Of a DNA stretch of 64,000 nucleotides, positions 1 to 13,250 are shown piece by piece (positions within the stretch are counted from its first letter, which is position 1; the number at the start of each line of letters is the position of its first letter). Source of the stretch: Clitoria ternatea (lineage: Eukaryota; Streptophyta; Magnoliopsida; Fabales; Fabaceae); assembly GCA_037962975.1 (NCBI GenBank), contig CM075675.1, positions 816,001 to 880,000 of the forward strand, given 5' to 3'. A model generated the notes under the pieces. It was not told the DNA's origin and ran no database searches. It saw only the letters and a list, made by a program, of their open reading frames with translations. The position numbers were made by a program, and so were the translations under genes.

Positions 1-326
1 TGATGACTAAGGAAAATTTAATAATAATGACATTAATTATCCTATATCATACAAATCCTATAAATATTAAAATTATATCAAATTAAAAAATTTATATAAC
101 TTATAATCGTTCAGGACGAAAAGAGCAATAAGTTAGTGTCACATAATATCTTTTTTAAATAATTAGAGTAAATGATTTTACTCCATGTTAAATAAATAAT
201 TAAAAAGGTTAGTTAGCTCATTCAAACAAACATACAATGCTCGTTATTGTATATACAAATTACAAACCTAATATACATGTCTTGATGAAAGAATACATGC
301 AAAAATTACCAAATTAATATAAAATT
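1..326. other. AT-rich intergenic sequence, no gene seen
   Basis: AT-rich sequence without a convincing reading frame, repeat or RNA gene. It lies just downstream, in minus-strand sense, of the coiled-coil remnant. Confidence 0.5.
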
Positions 327-770
327 TTATATTAAAATTAAGTCACATTTCTTTGTGTGTTCAAACATAGTTTGCGGTGACGATAGATCCACCAGCTCAT
401 AAGGAACATCGTCGCGTTCCTGACATTCGTCATCTACCATGACGAACAACTTCCCACCATGAAATTCAAAATAGAGGTTGATGTCGTTGAGGTTAAGACT
501 CACACCACTCGACTTCCTGTAATGTATTTGCCTTGTGATTGCATTAAATGTTTCTTCTACAAGGGTTTCGCACAACTGGATTGCCTCCACCGCCCTCTTA
601 TGATTTGTTGTTGCTTCCTCCTGGAGTTTCTCGCAAAGGGAAGTGGTCTCTGTAAGCTTCTTGTTAAGTTCTTCCACATCGGTAGACAACTTGTTCTTCT
701 CCGTGATCCAGTCTGTCTCCTCGGTGACATGAGCATCAATTTGGCGGGCAATCTCAAATTAAATGTCCTC
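327..770 (-). pseudogene. Decayed coiled-coil fragment related to the Tat retrotransposon antisense gene
   Basis: Reading the minus strand from about 770 to 327 gives an acidic, Glu/Lys-rich coiled coil followed by a short conserved block (SLNLNDINLYFEFHGGKLF). The same arrangement occurs near the C-terminus of the antisense gene at 22,111-24,808, where the block reads VKLNLYGLDPFYEFRRGKL. The coils also align: AVEAIQLCETLVEETF here against AAKALEICKKVAYESF there. An in-frame TAA lies just upstream of the readable part at about 758, and no ATG opens the frame. I read this as a relic of an older Tat-type element whose LTRs and pol are not in the window. A degenerate host gene derived from the same family is the alternative. 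The overlapping plus-strand frame at 459-857 is a shadow. Confidence 0.6.
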
Positions 771-1530
771 ACAACCTTTCTTTCACTTTTCATCAATCAT
801 TTTTTTTTGAAAAAAAAAACCCTAAATTGCCATAACATGAACCCAAGGAGAAGGTGAATGAAGAGTTTAAACTCACAAAAGTCTTTGGTGGAGAAGAGAT
901 GGTTGTTGGAAGGTTTGAGTTTGACACAAGTTATATAGAATGCAATGAGGTGACTTCAAACCGGTGAAATAACAGATTTTTAGATGGTCCATGAATGTTT
1001 GTGAAGAGTTCGTGGAAAAAGACCATGCCATAATCACTACTTATGGAAAAAAGGTGTATCTAATTATAATTTAAATATCTTATAACCAATATGACCAAGA
1101 TTTGTTTAGTAGAGTTCATATCTTACTACGTGTAAAGTAATCACTTAGAGGGAGACTGTGCTTATGTCGACTTAAACAATTATGTGAGTGTAAGATCGTA
1201 AGAGTAAGAACTGAAAATAATTTTTCTAAAACATATATGTAATATTTTTCTCCTTAGTGGGTACATTTACCTGTATTGAGCTGAACAATGTGTGTTTATC
1301 CGTTATTTATCATAATAACATGCATGCATGTCAGATGTTAGATAGGTAATAAAAACTAAAACATATGTTAAAAATTGAGGTATATTTTAATAAATATAAT
1401 AACAACAATAATAAAAAGTTAGATTAGTGAGAGATGAAAACATCTATACATCATTATTAGGTTAAGATTTAAGGGCATATTTAACATAATGATAATAGTA
1501 ATTCATCTGAATTAATATTTAGAGAGAACA
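771..1530. other. Intergenic region upstream of the MED15-like gene
   Basis: AT-rich with scattered stops in all frames. It presumably holds the upstream regulatory region of the MED15-like gene. No recognisable element was found apart from a TATA-like TTTATAAG near 1,540. Confidence 0.4.
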
Positions 1531-1559
1531 TTGAAGTCTTTATAAGTCGGTGTTGTTGC

Positions 1560-1654
1560 CTAACCTTAATTCACCTGCAAGCTCTCGAGTCCGACACGCA
1601 ACCGAGCCGAACCACTGCTCACGCCACTAACGGAATAGTCGCCGCCACCGTCAG
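1560..1654 (+). other. Probable 5' untranslated exon of the MED15-like gene
   Basis: A GC-richer patch follows a TATA-like TTTATAAG at about 1,540. It ends in CCGTCAG|GTTCTT at 1,654, a plausible donor, and the first coding exon follows an acceptor TATTTCAG at 2,643. A second identical-looking donor (CGTCAG|GTTTTT) lies at 1,680, so alternative splicing of the leader is possible. A 5' UTR intron is inferred; transcript data would settle it. Confidence 0.35.
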
Positions 1655-2662
1655 GTTCTTTCTCTTTTTCTCATCGTCAGGTTTTTGTTTTCACCAAGAA
1701 AATGAAAAAAAAGATGAATGAAATTCGTGTTTTGATCTTGCTAAGTGTCGGATTCACCGTTATTGTTAAGTTATTGCTAAACATGTTTTAATTGAAAGGA
1801 TGAGAATGAAGGAGGTGCGTTTTCAATCGTGATAACACTCGAGATCTTCTATGAATTCAGAGCGCTACAAATTTGGAGAATATAATGGAGGATTACTTTA
1901 TATGATATTGGAATTTGAATTTTGTTCTTTGCTGTAGGATTTAATTACTGGGCAACAGATTAGTTTGCACTGGAATTGTTAGTTTTGTCTGCATTCTAGG
2001 TATTATAATAAGGTTATTCAGAACATGAGCATTTTTCCAGGTCATATGAACATTCCTCCGTTGATTAGAAAAATAATTATTCAGTTTGTTCAGCTGTTGC
2101 TGTGACTAAAATTTACGGTAATCAATTCCAGACATCGTTGGTTTTACAGTTACTAATATGTTTTTAAATAGCGGCACAGCGTATTGTTTGCATTTTTGTC
2201 TGCGGGATCTTCTAAAGTTTCCGGGAAAGCATGCTTTATTTTCTTTTTCTATCTTCTTGGATGCACATCTTTTTCGTGCATTAAAATATGCTAATGGTAA
2301 TATTGCTTGGACTCGGACTCGGAGTGACCACTACAAGCCTGCATGGACTATGGAGTATAAACTGCTTTATCCTTCTCATTCCTTGTCCATCACTCCATTT
2401 GGATTAAAACCGTAGTCCTTCCCTGTGGATTACTTTACTCTTCTTGTTATTTGCATTTTTTGAATTAAAATCTCCAGTTAATTCATGATTTTACAGATAG
2501 GCATTGGCAGATTGCCTCTGTGCAAGTCAATGAATTCTATTGATTATCTTTGTAATGTTTCATAGTTCGTACATATATGTTTATCCTTTATATGTTCCTT
2601 TCAGAATCTGATTTACGATGATGTTCTTCATTTGGTATTTCAGGTTTTTTTTTTTAAAGTTG

Positions 2663-5600
2663 ATGGATACCAATAATTGGAGACCTAATCAAAGCGCTGA
2701 ACCCAATATGGACACTAGTGATTGGCGAAATCAACTGCTGCCCGAGTCGCGCCAAAGGATTGTTAACAAGATGTAAGCTTCAGTTTTACTAGTCAATCAC
2801 TGAGGTCATGTGTAATTTGTTTACTATAGTTGCTTATCAGAAGAACAATAAAATATAATAATTTCATAGATTGTCAACATTTGCAAGAGGTTTCTGGTCT
2901 GTTTTTCTTCAAGAAAAGAAAAGAAAAAATTAGACTTAGATACCATGTTAAGTTTTCATCCCAAAACCAATTGACAATGGGAGGAGTGGTCTAACAGGTA
3001 TTTAAACCATGTGACATATTATGAGGCAGACGATGTGAGACTTCCAACATAAACAATGGACATCATCATACTGTGTTTGTCTGATTAAAATAAATTATGA
3101 AATATATGCTCAAATTTCTTTTTGATGGGTGAAAACAATGATTAAATCTCTTATTTTTTCCTCCAAACTATATTTATTTGAATCCATGCTGAATATTATA
3201 TTTTTAATATCATTTTCAAAGTGTGGGGCATCAGCTTTATCATGTCAGCATTGCATATACTTATTTTCATTTAATATTGAAATGCTGTTATTCTTTTTTG
3301 CAGAATGGACACGTTAAAAAGACATCTTCCTGTTTCTGGTCAAGAGGGACTGCAGGAACTTCGGAAGATTGCTCAAAGGTTTGAAGAGAAGATTTATGCT
3401 GGTGCAACAAGCCAGGTAAAGATCTAATTAAGACCTAAATTTATGGTTAGATGTACAATGTAGCAGATTAACGATTTAATATGGTATTCCCTGATTCAGT
3501 CTGATTATCTACGGAAAATATCTTCGAAGATGCTTACGATGGAGACTAAATCCCTACCTCCGAATCAAGTTGGCCCTAGCAGTAAACCTCCTGATCCAGG
3601 TTAGCCTCTAGGAACTTTGGCATGGCAATGGTATTCCTATAGGTTGTAATTAGACAGTGAGCAATTAGTTAGGAAGTTAGTTACATAGATAATTAGCTAG
3701 TTGTTATTAACTGGTAGTTGGGTTGGGATAGAAAAGAATAAAGGTATGTTACATGCCTATAAACATGGTAGTCGGAATTGGGATTTTAATTTCAATCGAG
3801 AAGGGGAGTAAAAATTGTAAATTATCCTTTAAGATTTTATAAATTTCATATATATGCATATAAATACATAATTCATTTCCATAAGTTTACTAAAAGCACT
3901 TAAATAAACTTGCATAATAACCCCCAACACCACCACTCAAGTTGTTGCCTACTGCCTACACCACCCACACCACTAGCATTTTCCCCCAACTTTGGACAAC
4001 AAAAAACAAATAAATGGCTCCGGTCATAATAGTTCATATTCCATGAGTCTACTAAAAACACTTAAATAAGTGTATAAATGAATCCTAAAAGTCGAGATTT
4101 TGATGGGATTTATTTCCAAATAATATTTTTCAACGGATTTAGATATAAGAGGTCCTCCAAATCACAAAATTGTGAGATTTAAATCGAGATTTTAGCTACC
4201 ATGGCTATAAATTAGAGGAGAGGTTGAGAGGGTGTTCATCTTGTTGGCAGAGTCAAATTCAGATTAGTGCGGTAGAGTCCAGGACTCTTGAAAGTCTTGG
4301 GAATCAATTGTACGATTTTCCGTCAAAAGAAGTAAAGAACTCTCTTTATATAATTCTGATCTAGTTTCTATCACATTTTCATTCTGATCCAGTTTCTACT
4401 TTCTATCATATTTTCATTTTGATGGGATCTAAGTTGTTTCATGTTTCTCAGATTAAGTTGCCAAGATTTTATTGTGGCCTACTGATTTGAAACTTAGTTA
4501 TTAAAATCTTACAATTCAATACATTTGATTAGTTAACAATTTGTATTATGTGATGAATCTTAAATGACTTTAAATTTTATGATACAAAATTTATGACTAT
4601 ATCATCAATACCAATCACACAATTCAATGATTCTTTGTTTTTTAATTTTACTTTGTTTTTATCATTTCTCGTCAACAAAATTAAAAATGTTTGATAAGCT
4701 TAAATGGTTAAATGAAAAAAGAATTTAAAAAGCACTACTTTGCACTTTATTTTGATTATTCAAATGCTCTAATCTTATTCTTTGATTATGTGTCTTTATG
4801 TTAAAAAATCCTCTTAAATCTATGTTTTTTTAGTTATCAATCATGATTCTTTTGCTTTTATACGACTTTATTTGCTATGCATGTTATTTTTTTTATTGAT
4901 CATGAGGTATGGTTTGATTCATGATTTGAAAAGTAGGTCTTCCGATTTGTGATTTGATAACCTTGATTTGAAATGTCATTAGTGTTTTAACTTTTACTCT
5001 GCTGGTATTTCATATGATCCTTGTCCTTTGTCATTGATCTTTCTCCTTATTAAATTTTTTCATTGATTTCATGATGCTTTTTAACGATTCAGCTGGATTC
5101 TGATGTTATATTGTAATTCCTTTGGAGGGTTTGTCTGACTTGGTCAATCCTATTATTTATTTAATAGGGCTTGTTATGCAGCCTCAAGTTCACAATCCAG
5201 GGCAGCAACATCCTATTCCTATGACCAATCAGCCCCAGTCACGCCAACAGCTTCTATCTCAGAACATTCCAAATAACATTGCATCTCAACCTAATTTGCC
5301 ACCTGTATCGAGTCTTGCCCAGACTCCCATCCAAAATGTTGGCCAGAATCCCAACGTGCAAAATATACCAGGACAGAATTCCATGGGGAGCACTATTGGA
5401 CAGAATTCCAACATGCAAAATATGTTTGCTGGTTCTCAGAGACAAATGCAAGGAAGGCAGCAGGTTGTTCCTCAACAGCAGCAGCAGCAGCAGCAGCAGC
5501 AATCACAAAATCCACAATATATGTATCAACAGCAAATTCATCAGCAACTCTTGAGGCAGAAGATCCAGCAACAACAGCAACAGCAGCAACAACAGCAGCA

Positions 5601-8600
5601 GCAGCAGAACCTTCTACAATCAAATCAGTTGCAATCTTCTCAGCAGCCTGTCATCCAAACATCATCTGTGATGCAGCAGCCTTCCGTGATGCAACAAACA
5701 TCTTCTCTACCTAGCGTGCAGCAAAATCAACAGTCTAATAATGTTCAACAATCCACACAGTCCATGCTGCAGCAACACCCCCAAGTTATGAGGCAACAGC
5801 ACCAACAACAGACATCCATGATTCATCAGCAGCAAACCCCAATGACTCAACAGTCAATATTACCCTCACAGCAGCAGCAGCAGCAGCAGCAGCTTATGGG
5901 GTCACAGACACAGGCAAATGCAACAAACATGCAACATACCCAGATGCTTGGGGCACAGAATAATGTTGGTGATTTGCAGCAACCACAGAGGTTACTTGCA
6001 CAGCAGAGTAATCTTTCAAACCTGCAACAGCAACAGTTAATAAATCAGCAAAACAACCTATCAAATATACACCAACAGTTGGGTAATAATGTTCCTGGGT
6101 TACAGCCACAGCAGGTCCTTGGACCTCAATCTGGCAACTCAGGCATGCAGACAAGCCAGCACTCTGCACACGTGCTACAGCAATCAAAGGTTCCAATTCA
6201 ACAGCAATCACAGCAAAATGCATCAAATTTGTTACCATCTCAAGCGCAGCAGTCACAAGCTCCACAGCAGCAATTGATGCCACAAATTCAATCTCAGCCT
6301 GCACAATTGCAACAACAATTGGGTTTGCAGCAGCAGCCAAATTCCTTGCAACGGGATATGCAGCAAAGACTTCAGGCATCAGGTCCTTTACTTCAACAGC
6401 CAAGTGTTCTTGATCAACAAAAGCAGTTATATCAATCACAAAGACCCCTTCCAGAAACTTCACAAAGACCCCTTCCAGAAACTTCATCAAGTAAGTAAAC
6501 TTGTAATTGCATTTTTCTTGGTCTCTTTTATCTTCTGTCAATTGATAGCTTCAAGGTGGGTCATATTTGTCGATTCTGCCAACGTCCTAGGATCTTACGC
6601 AGAGTAGACATAATTTGTGGGATCGTATCATAGAATAAAAGGTCTATTTAATACCAAACTATATTTATTACATATATATAACATAAATAGGCGGATTAAT
6701 TTCAAGATCACAACTGACATTGGAACAGGCCCTTGTTTCAAAATAAATAATGGATACAAGTATGCAAGATCTAAACCCTGTCTAAGCCCTCTATTGAAAA
6801 GAGGTCATAATTTAGAAGTTACAAATTACACATTAAAGCACTGAAAAAGTAACATTTCAGTGAGTTTCATGGGCAGGACAGCAAAATATAATAAAACTGA
6901 AACTCAATGCAACAAATCTATAGGTTTAGGGCAAGAACCACCTCCTCAAAATGAAATCACACAGCAGAGTGAAAAAGAGGCAATGGTAGAACAACAGCAC
7001 AGAAACGTACCCAGTCCTCAGTTTCAAATCAATAAACTCACAATTTTAGTTTTGATGAATAAGGACACTGTGCTGTAGCAGATAAGATGGTTTTGCAATG
7101 TTTGTATAGCTTTCGTTTGGGTTTGAGTTTGGTTTTGTCAGCAGATGAAATGCAAAACCCAGGACCATTGGGATAACGATTGCATAATCTCAATAATTCC
7201 ATGCCTATGTCTTTGGGTACTTTCTGGGTTTGGGTTTGGTTTTGTCAGCAGATGAAATGCGAAACCCAGGACTACTAAGGATTGCATAATCTATGTGATT
7301 CCATGTGCTTGGGAGCATATGTCTGCATGATCTTGTTGGAATGAATTTCCTTCTGGTATTGGGATATGTCCTGCCTTTCAAACATGTAGAAGGTGCAATT
7401 TTGACAGCCTTGGATAAACTCTCTTTGGCCATCATCAGTTCCTGTGAACAATTTCAAAGAAAAGGAAAAAATGACAAAAAATCACCACACTTGAGAGGAT
7501 CACTTATTTGCAATATTTGGATTCAGAACCTCCCCTTTTTTTGTGCTTCCTGTTTCTGCAAATTTAGATAACCATGTTTTGTCACTTAGCGAAATATTGA
7601 GAGTATCACTTCAATTTTTGTATTTCTTGCATGTTTATCCTTTCTTCATAAAATTTTTGCCTTGTTCGAATGCTTATGGGAAGTCTCAGAAATTCTGTTG
7701 TGATGACCCTGCTATTTATGGTAATGTCTTTACTTCTCAGCCAAAGAAGTCAGTGTTTCATAGGATAAACCCCGAACTTTGTGAAACCGTAGGATCATAT
7801 CATCATGTCAATGTGTCTTTTTGTAATTGACATAGTGATGTTCTATAAGTTGATTTGCCATTACCTCATCATTTCCCCCTCTTCTCTATCCCTTAAAGAA
7901 AAAAAATTTATAAATAATGCGCATTTTTTTTTGGCTCTGTATGCTTATGTGTGTTTGAAATATCCTTTGTAGCTTCTCTGGATTCAACAGGACAGACTGG
8001 ACAGCCCAGCGGGGGTGATTGGCAAGAAGAAGTGTATCAGAAGGTAATATGCTGTTATTTTCTATCATCTTCATTTCCACAGTAAATTGGATAGGACATC
8101 AGGAATTCGTCAAATGAATCCTAAAATAAAATAATGAACATGATGATGCCTTTTATTGTGAGCAATTACGGCCTTTTCAGTAGGGACATGGAACTCTCCA
8201 CTAGTTTTGGAGAAAAAATAGTGAAAACTCTTCTCAAATCCATTAGGTTAGCAGCTTTTAGGAACATAGGGAAGAAAGAGACAAACATCAAATGGCTACA
8301 ACAAAGCCCTGTTTATGTATGTATGTGGAAAGTTTATAAGCTGAATCCTTCCTCACAAGCTTCAAAATCCATATATGTCTACATTGCATGTGCTACCCAC
8401 ATTCTTTGTTATTGGTTCAATAAAGTCTACACATTTCTTTCATATTCTTACTCTGATTCATCCCATGACTGCTTTTTAAAATGTTCTAAATCTGCCAGCC
8501 CTTGTTGTTACTTATGTGGGTTATACCCAAACCTCACATAATATTTGAGAAAATGTGTGCTGCAGTAGTGGAAACAATTTGTTCTTTACTCAAAAAGGAT

Positions 8601-11600
8601 TTTTATCTTTTGGTTTTTGTCTGCAGTTAATTTCTTTTGTTACTATCTTTTTATCCTTTACTAGTTGCCGGTATCAAGAAACTCGTTGGACTTGTAATTA
8701 TTGACGTGATTGTATGTCGATACAAAAGGTGTTGATTGAATTAGCTTTTTAAGTTTTCAATTCACTTTTCACAGTGGTGGTCTCATAGCTGCACTGCACT
8801 TGTGCTATATGTATTTTAACATCCCAATTTGAAGCATAGAAGTGAAACTTACAATTTATGATGCCTTACCATTGGGTAAATTTTCTTGAATCCATATGGT
8901 GTAGCTCTTCTAGCACTAGAGATTTGAGGGTTTCTAATGCATTGCGTAACTGATTCTGTTGATTTTAATTGACAGATTCAATCCATGAAGGAAAGTTACT
9001 TGCCAGAGTTGAACGAAATGCACCAAAAAATTGCTGCTAAACTTCAACAGGTAAGTTGGCTGCTGCTATAGATAAGGATTGAAGAAACCTTTACCACCGT
9101 TGTTGCTATTATTCTGGCAAACTCTGGAGATTGCACTGTGTGCTAAGCATGATAAAATCATCAAGCTTTCTTAAGGGGAGGCCTTTTTTCCCTTTTTCCT
9201 CAGAACTATTTACCCTGTTTTTTTACCTTGTATCTTTTTCTTTTTCAGCACGAATCTCTTCCCCAACAACCAAAGCCAGATCAGCTTGAGAAGCTGAATT
9301 TATTTAAAATGATGTTGGAGCGTATCATAACATTTCTCCAGGTTTCCAAGAACAATATCTTACCTAGTTTCAAGGAGAAACTGGGTTCATATGAGAAGCA
9401 GATTATAAATTTCATGAATACAAATAGACCCAGGAAAACCATGTCTTCACTGCAGCAGCCAGGACCAGGACAGCTTCCCCCACCTCATATGCACTCCATG
9501 TCACAGTCACAACCCCAAGTTACTCAAGTTCAGCCTCATGAAAATCAAATGAACTCTCAGTTGCAAACAACAAATATGCAAGGCTCTGTCGTAACAATGC
9601 AGCAGAATAATATGACAAGCATGCAGCATAATTCTTTGTCTGGTGTGTCTACAGTGCAGCAGGGCATGATGAATTCAATGCAACCAAGTAGTACCAGTTC
9701 AGATTCAGGACAAGGAAATGCCGTGAACTCCCTGCAACAGGTTCCAATGAGCTCCCTTCAACGAAACCCTGTTAGCGCCCCTCAACAAACGAATGTCAAC
9801 TCCTTATCTTCACAGGCTGGGGTAAATGTGATCCAACCAAATCTCAATCCCCTTCAGCCAGGATCTAATATGCTTCAACACCAACAACTAAAACAGCAGC
9901 AGGAACAACATATGTTGCAGAATCAACAGTTAAAACACCAATATCAGCAGCGGCAATTGATGCAGAGGAAGCAGCAGATGTTACAGCAGCAGCAGTTACA
10001 CCAGCCAGCAAAGCAACAGCTGCCTGCACATCAAATGCAACAACTCCACCAAATGAATGATGCAAATGACATGAAGATGAGGCAAGGAATTGGTGTTAAG
10101 CCAGGGGTCTTTCAGCCACATCTTACAGCCAGTCAGCGCTCAACATATCCCCATCAACAGTTGAAACAAGGGAGTCTTTCTTCACCCCAGCTCCTTCCGG
10201 CCACGTCGCCTCAGATTCCACAACATTCATCTCCCCAGGTTGACCAACAAAACCACCATCCATCTCTCACAAAAGTTGCTACCCCTCTGCAATCTGCTAA
10301 CTCACCTTTTGTAATTCCCACTCCTTCACCTCCCTTGGCTCCATCTCCTATGCCGGGAGATTCTGAAAAACCCATGTCTGGTGTTCCATCGATCTCCAGT
10401 GCTATTGGATATCAACAAACGGGGGGTGCGGCACCACCTGCTCAATCCCTTGCCATTGGAACTCCTGGAATATCAGCCTCTCCTTTACTTGCAGAGTTCT
10501 CTGGTCCAGATGGTACTCATGGTAGTACTTTAGCACCCACATCTGGAAAGTCAACTGCTACCGAGCAACCAATTGAGCGCCTAATTAGAGCGGTTAGTCT
10601 GGTTCATGTTAAGCTGGCCTTACTGTTTACTAATTAATTACATTAAGGTTTCCTTAGTCATTTGTCTGGAGTAAAGGTGACAAATTTATGCATAATCTTG
10701 ATTTCAGGTGAACTCATTGTCACCAAATGCATTAAGTTCTGCTGTCAGTGATATTGGTTCAGTTGTCAGCATGAATGATAGGATAGCAGGATCAGCTCCA
10801 GGCAATGGATCCAGAGCTGCTGTTGGCGAGGATTTGGTTGCCATGACTAAATGCCGTCTTCAGGCTAGAAATTTCATGTCCCAAGATGGTGCCAATGGAA
10901 CTAGGAGGATGAAGCGGTACACCAATGCTACACCCTTGAATGTTGTATCTTCTACCGGTAGCATGAATGATAATATCAAACAGTTAAGTGCTTGCGAGGC
11001 TGCTGATATGGATTCTGCAACATCTAGAATCAAGAGGACAAGGGTTGAGGTACCAACTTTTTCTTTTTTTAATTGTCACATCTATTTTATGTTTGATTTT
11101 TTTTTACTGCCAATGTCTTATTCTTTTTAGGCTTGCAATTGCAATTTATTATTGAATTAGATTTTCTCCGTGTCAATTTGATCAACTTAATAACTTCATT
11201 TTAAAGATTCAACAATTACTTATTTATTTTGTAAATAGTAACAATCACAACCATTCAAAGGGGTAACTTAGTAGTAGTGCTAGTAGAAGCATGTAACAGT
11301 AATGATATATTTGTGGTTAGGTTGATTCAGGTTCTTGATTTGTTTACAGTATCTAATTATTTTGATTAATAATGTCTAATCTTAACAAAGACCACTATAC
11401 TCCCCATTTATGAGCAATAGTCTAAGGTGATATGAGCTCTAGAAGACTAGAACACAACCTATTACTGGGTGTATTGTGTGACTCTCGTATCAGGTCTTGA
11501 ATTGTTGACCTGGACAATGGTTAGATTCATTATATAATGACCAGGATTTTGCATGATCTAGAGTATGTATTGACATTTGTTTCATTAGAAAAAAAGAGTG

Positions 11601-12899
11601 ATGATTCACCCGCTGACAAGTTTAAAAGTAATTCTGAAGTTAGCATTGTGAGGAAATAATTTATGGATTCTCCGCACGCCTTTGATTGTTGACTAGGAAT
11701 TTGTAACTAATATTGCAGGCTAATCATTCCCTTTTGGAAGAAATCAGGGAGGTTAATCAGCGACTTATTGATACTGTAGTTGACATAAGTGATGAAGAAG
11801 TTGATCCAACGGCGGCAGCAGCTGCTGCTGAAGGGACAGAAGGGACTATTGTAAAATGTTCTTATAGTGCTGTGGCTCTCAGTCCAAGCTTAAAATCCCA
11901 ATACGCCTCAGCACAGATGGTGTGATTTCAGAACTCTTAAGATCACATACATATGAAGTATTTATTTACCCTTTTTGTTGTAGAACTTTGTCCTTATTTG
12001 TGTTTTACTATCATGCAGTCACCAATTCAACCCCTGCGTTTGCTAATTCCTACAAATTATCCTAATTGTTCCCCCATACTCCTTGACAAGTTTCCAGTTG
12101 AATCCAGGTGAGAGAATGAGAATTTTGGCATGTCTTATGTCTGTTATTTTTCTCTGAAGTGAGAAATCTGTAATCTCACCAAATCACAAATAATATGACA
12201 TGCGTGTTCTTTGTTTGATTTTATCGACATAAAGGAGAAACACGATGTTTAAATTCTGCAGAACTTACTTCACTGATTGTCATTTAGGTGATGTGACTGT
12301 AAACTTCTTCCATTCGTGATCGTTTTATTTGCTTTATTGTGTTAGACTTAGTATAGAAGATAATGCTGAAGGGTGCATCGTGTTATTTCTTCTGCTTTAT
12401 ATTGATTAAAATTCTAAATAGTAAGGCATGGAAAACCTATGTGAAGATCAACATAATTTATGTACCTCATAAATTATAACAACTATGGCAAGAAAAGTCC
12501 TTTTCCACTAGTCCATTACATTTTTACCTGGAAGAGATATCTAACTGTGACAAGCTAACAAAACCGACCATGTCCATTATATTTTTCTTGTTTTCTGAAA
12601 TGCTTGTTTATTCCCCTTCCAAACAGAATGCATGTCTCACTTTACCATTTTTCTCTATCTAATAAAAAGAGGTGGTATTTGATATTCCGTTCAGTAAGGA
12701 GAATGAAGATCTTTCTGTGAAAGCAAAGTCAAGGTTTAGCATATCCCTGCGAAGTTTATCAGAACCGATGACCCTTGGGGAGATAGCAAGGACATGGGAT
12801 GTTTGTGCTCGCGCAGTTATCTGTGAGCATGCGCAAAAGAGCGGTGGTGGGAGTTTCAGCTCTAAGTATGGCACTTGGGAGAATTGCTTGACCACATGA
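2663..12899 (+). CDS. MED15A: Mediator of RNA polymerase II transcription subunit 15 (MED15A-like), 11 coding exons
   Basis: A tail subunit of Mediator that binds activators in the nucleus and links them to RNA polymerase II. My exon model is 2663-2772, 3304-3415, 3500-3599, 5168-6490, 7973-8043, 8976-9050, 9249-10592, 10708-11049, 11719-11919, 12019-12107 and 12695-12899. All junctions are GT-AG and in frame, giving 1,323 aa, the usual size of plant MED15a. The N-terminal KIX domain (about residues 18-92, from DWRNQLLPESRQRIVNKIM to SSKMLTMETKS) spans exons 1-3. Exons 4 and 7 encode very Gln-rich stretches with CAG/CAA runs at about 5475-5502, 5567-5607 and 5870-5893. The conserved C-terminus (from SPIQPLRLLIPTNYP to SSKYGTWENCLT) is in the last two exons. 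The start follows an acceptor at 2643 and begins MDTNNWRP, typical of plant homologues. No frame damage is seen. Confidence 0.93.
5475..5607 (+). repeat. CAG/CAA polyglutamine microsatellites in MED15 exon 4
   Basis: Two runs of mostly CAG with interspersed CAA codons encode 10 to 17 consecutive glutamines; a third run lies at about 5870-5893. They stay in frame and are probably length-polymorphic. Confidence 0.8.
7125..7305 (+). repeat. Tandem duplication (about 107-bp offset) in MED15 intron 4
   Basis: The motif GGTTTTGTCAGCAGATGAAA, followed by ACCCAGGAC and GATTGCATAATCT, appears twice, with GCAGATGAAATGC at 7141 and again at 7248. It lies in the 1.48-kb intron 6491-7972 and has no open reading frame. 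Confidence 0.7.
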
Positions 12900-13250
12900 T
12901 ATCAGATTCATCCTTACAATTCCAGTAAACATCTTTCATTTATTATTATCATTATTATTTTTCCTCTCTTTAAAACTGCCCAAAGCTTATGTGAAGAAGC
13001 ATTGGATGCGGCGTTTTTGGGTCCTGATGAGCATAATGTCAAATTCGTTCCTTTTTTGGTGACTTTATACCCATTTTCACTTTATAGTTTTATTTTTACC
13101 TCAAGTTGCGATTTGCGCCGTTGCTTGCCTAAGATGCTCGATGTCGTAGATGTGTAACTTAAATCCGATTGCCCCTTCATTAAGGCCTGTAGTTAGGCCT
13201 ATGAAATCTGGGAATAAGTGTCTTGTGGTACAATATACTAATGGTAAAAT
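12900..13250 (+). other. Probable 3' UTR of the MED15-like gene
   Basis: Non-coding sequence after the TGA at 12,897-12,899. It is less AT-rich than the intergenic sequence that begins at about 13,310. The poly(A) site cannot be placed from sequence alone. Confidence 0.35.

Noticed and set aside
459..857. Plus-strand 132-aa frame
   Set aside because: Shadow of the minus-strand coiled-coil relic; composition is not protein-like.
5894..6541. Minus-strand 215-aa frame
   Set aside because: Antisense of the MED15 Gln-rich exon; CAG/CAA repeats keep the opposite frame open.
8134..8541. 135-aa frame in a MED15 intron
   Set aside because: No recognisable domain and lies between two well-supported exons; AT-rich intron sequence.
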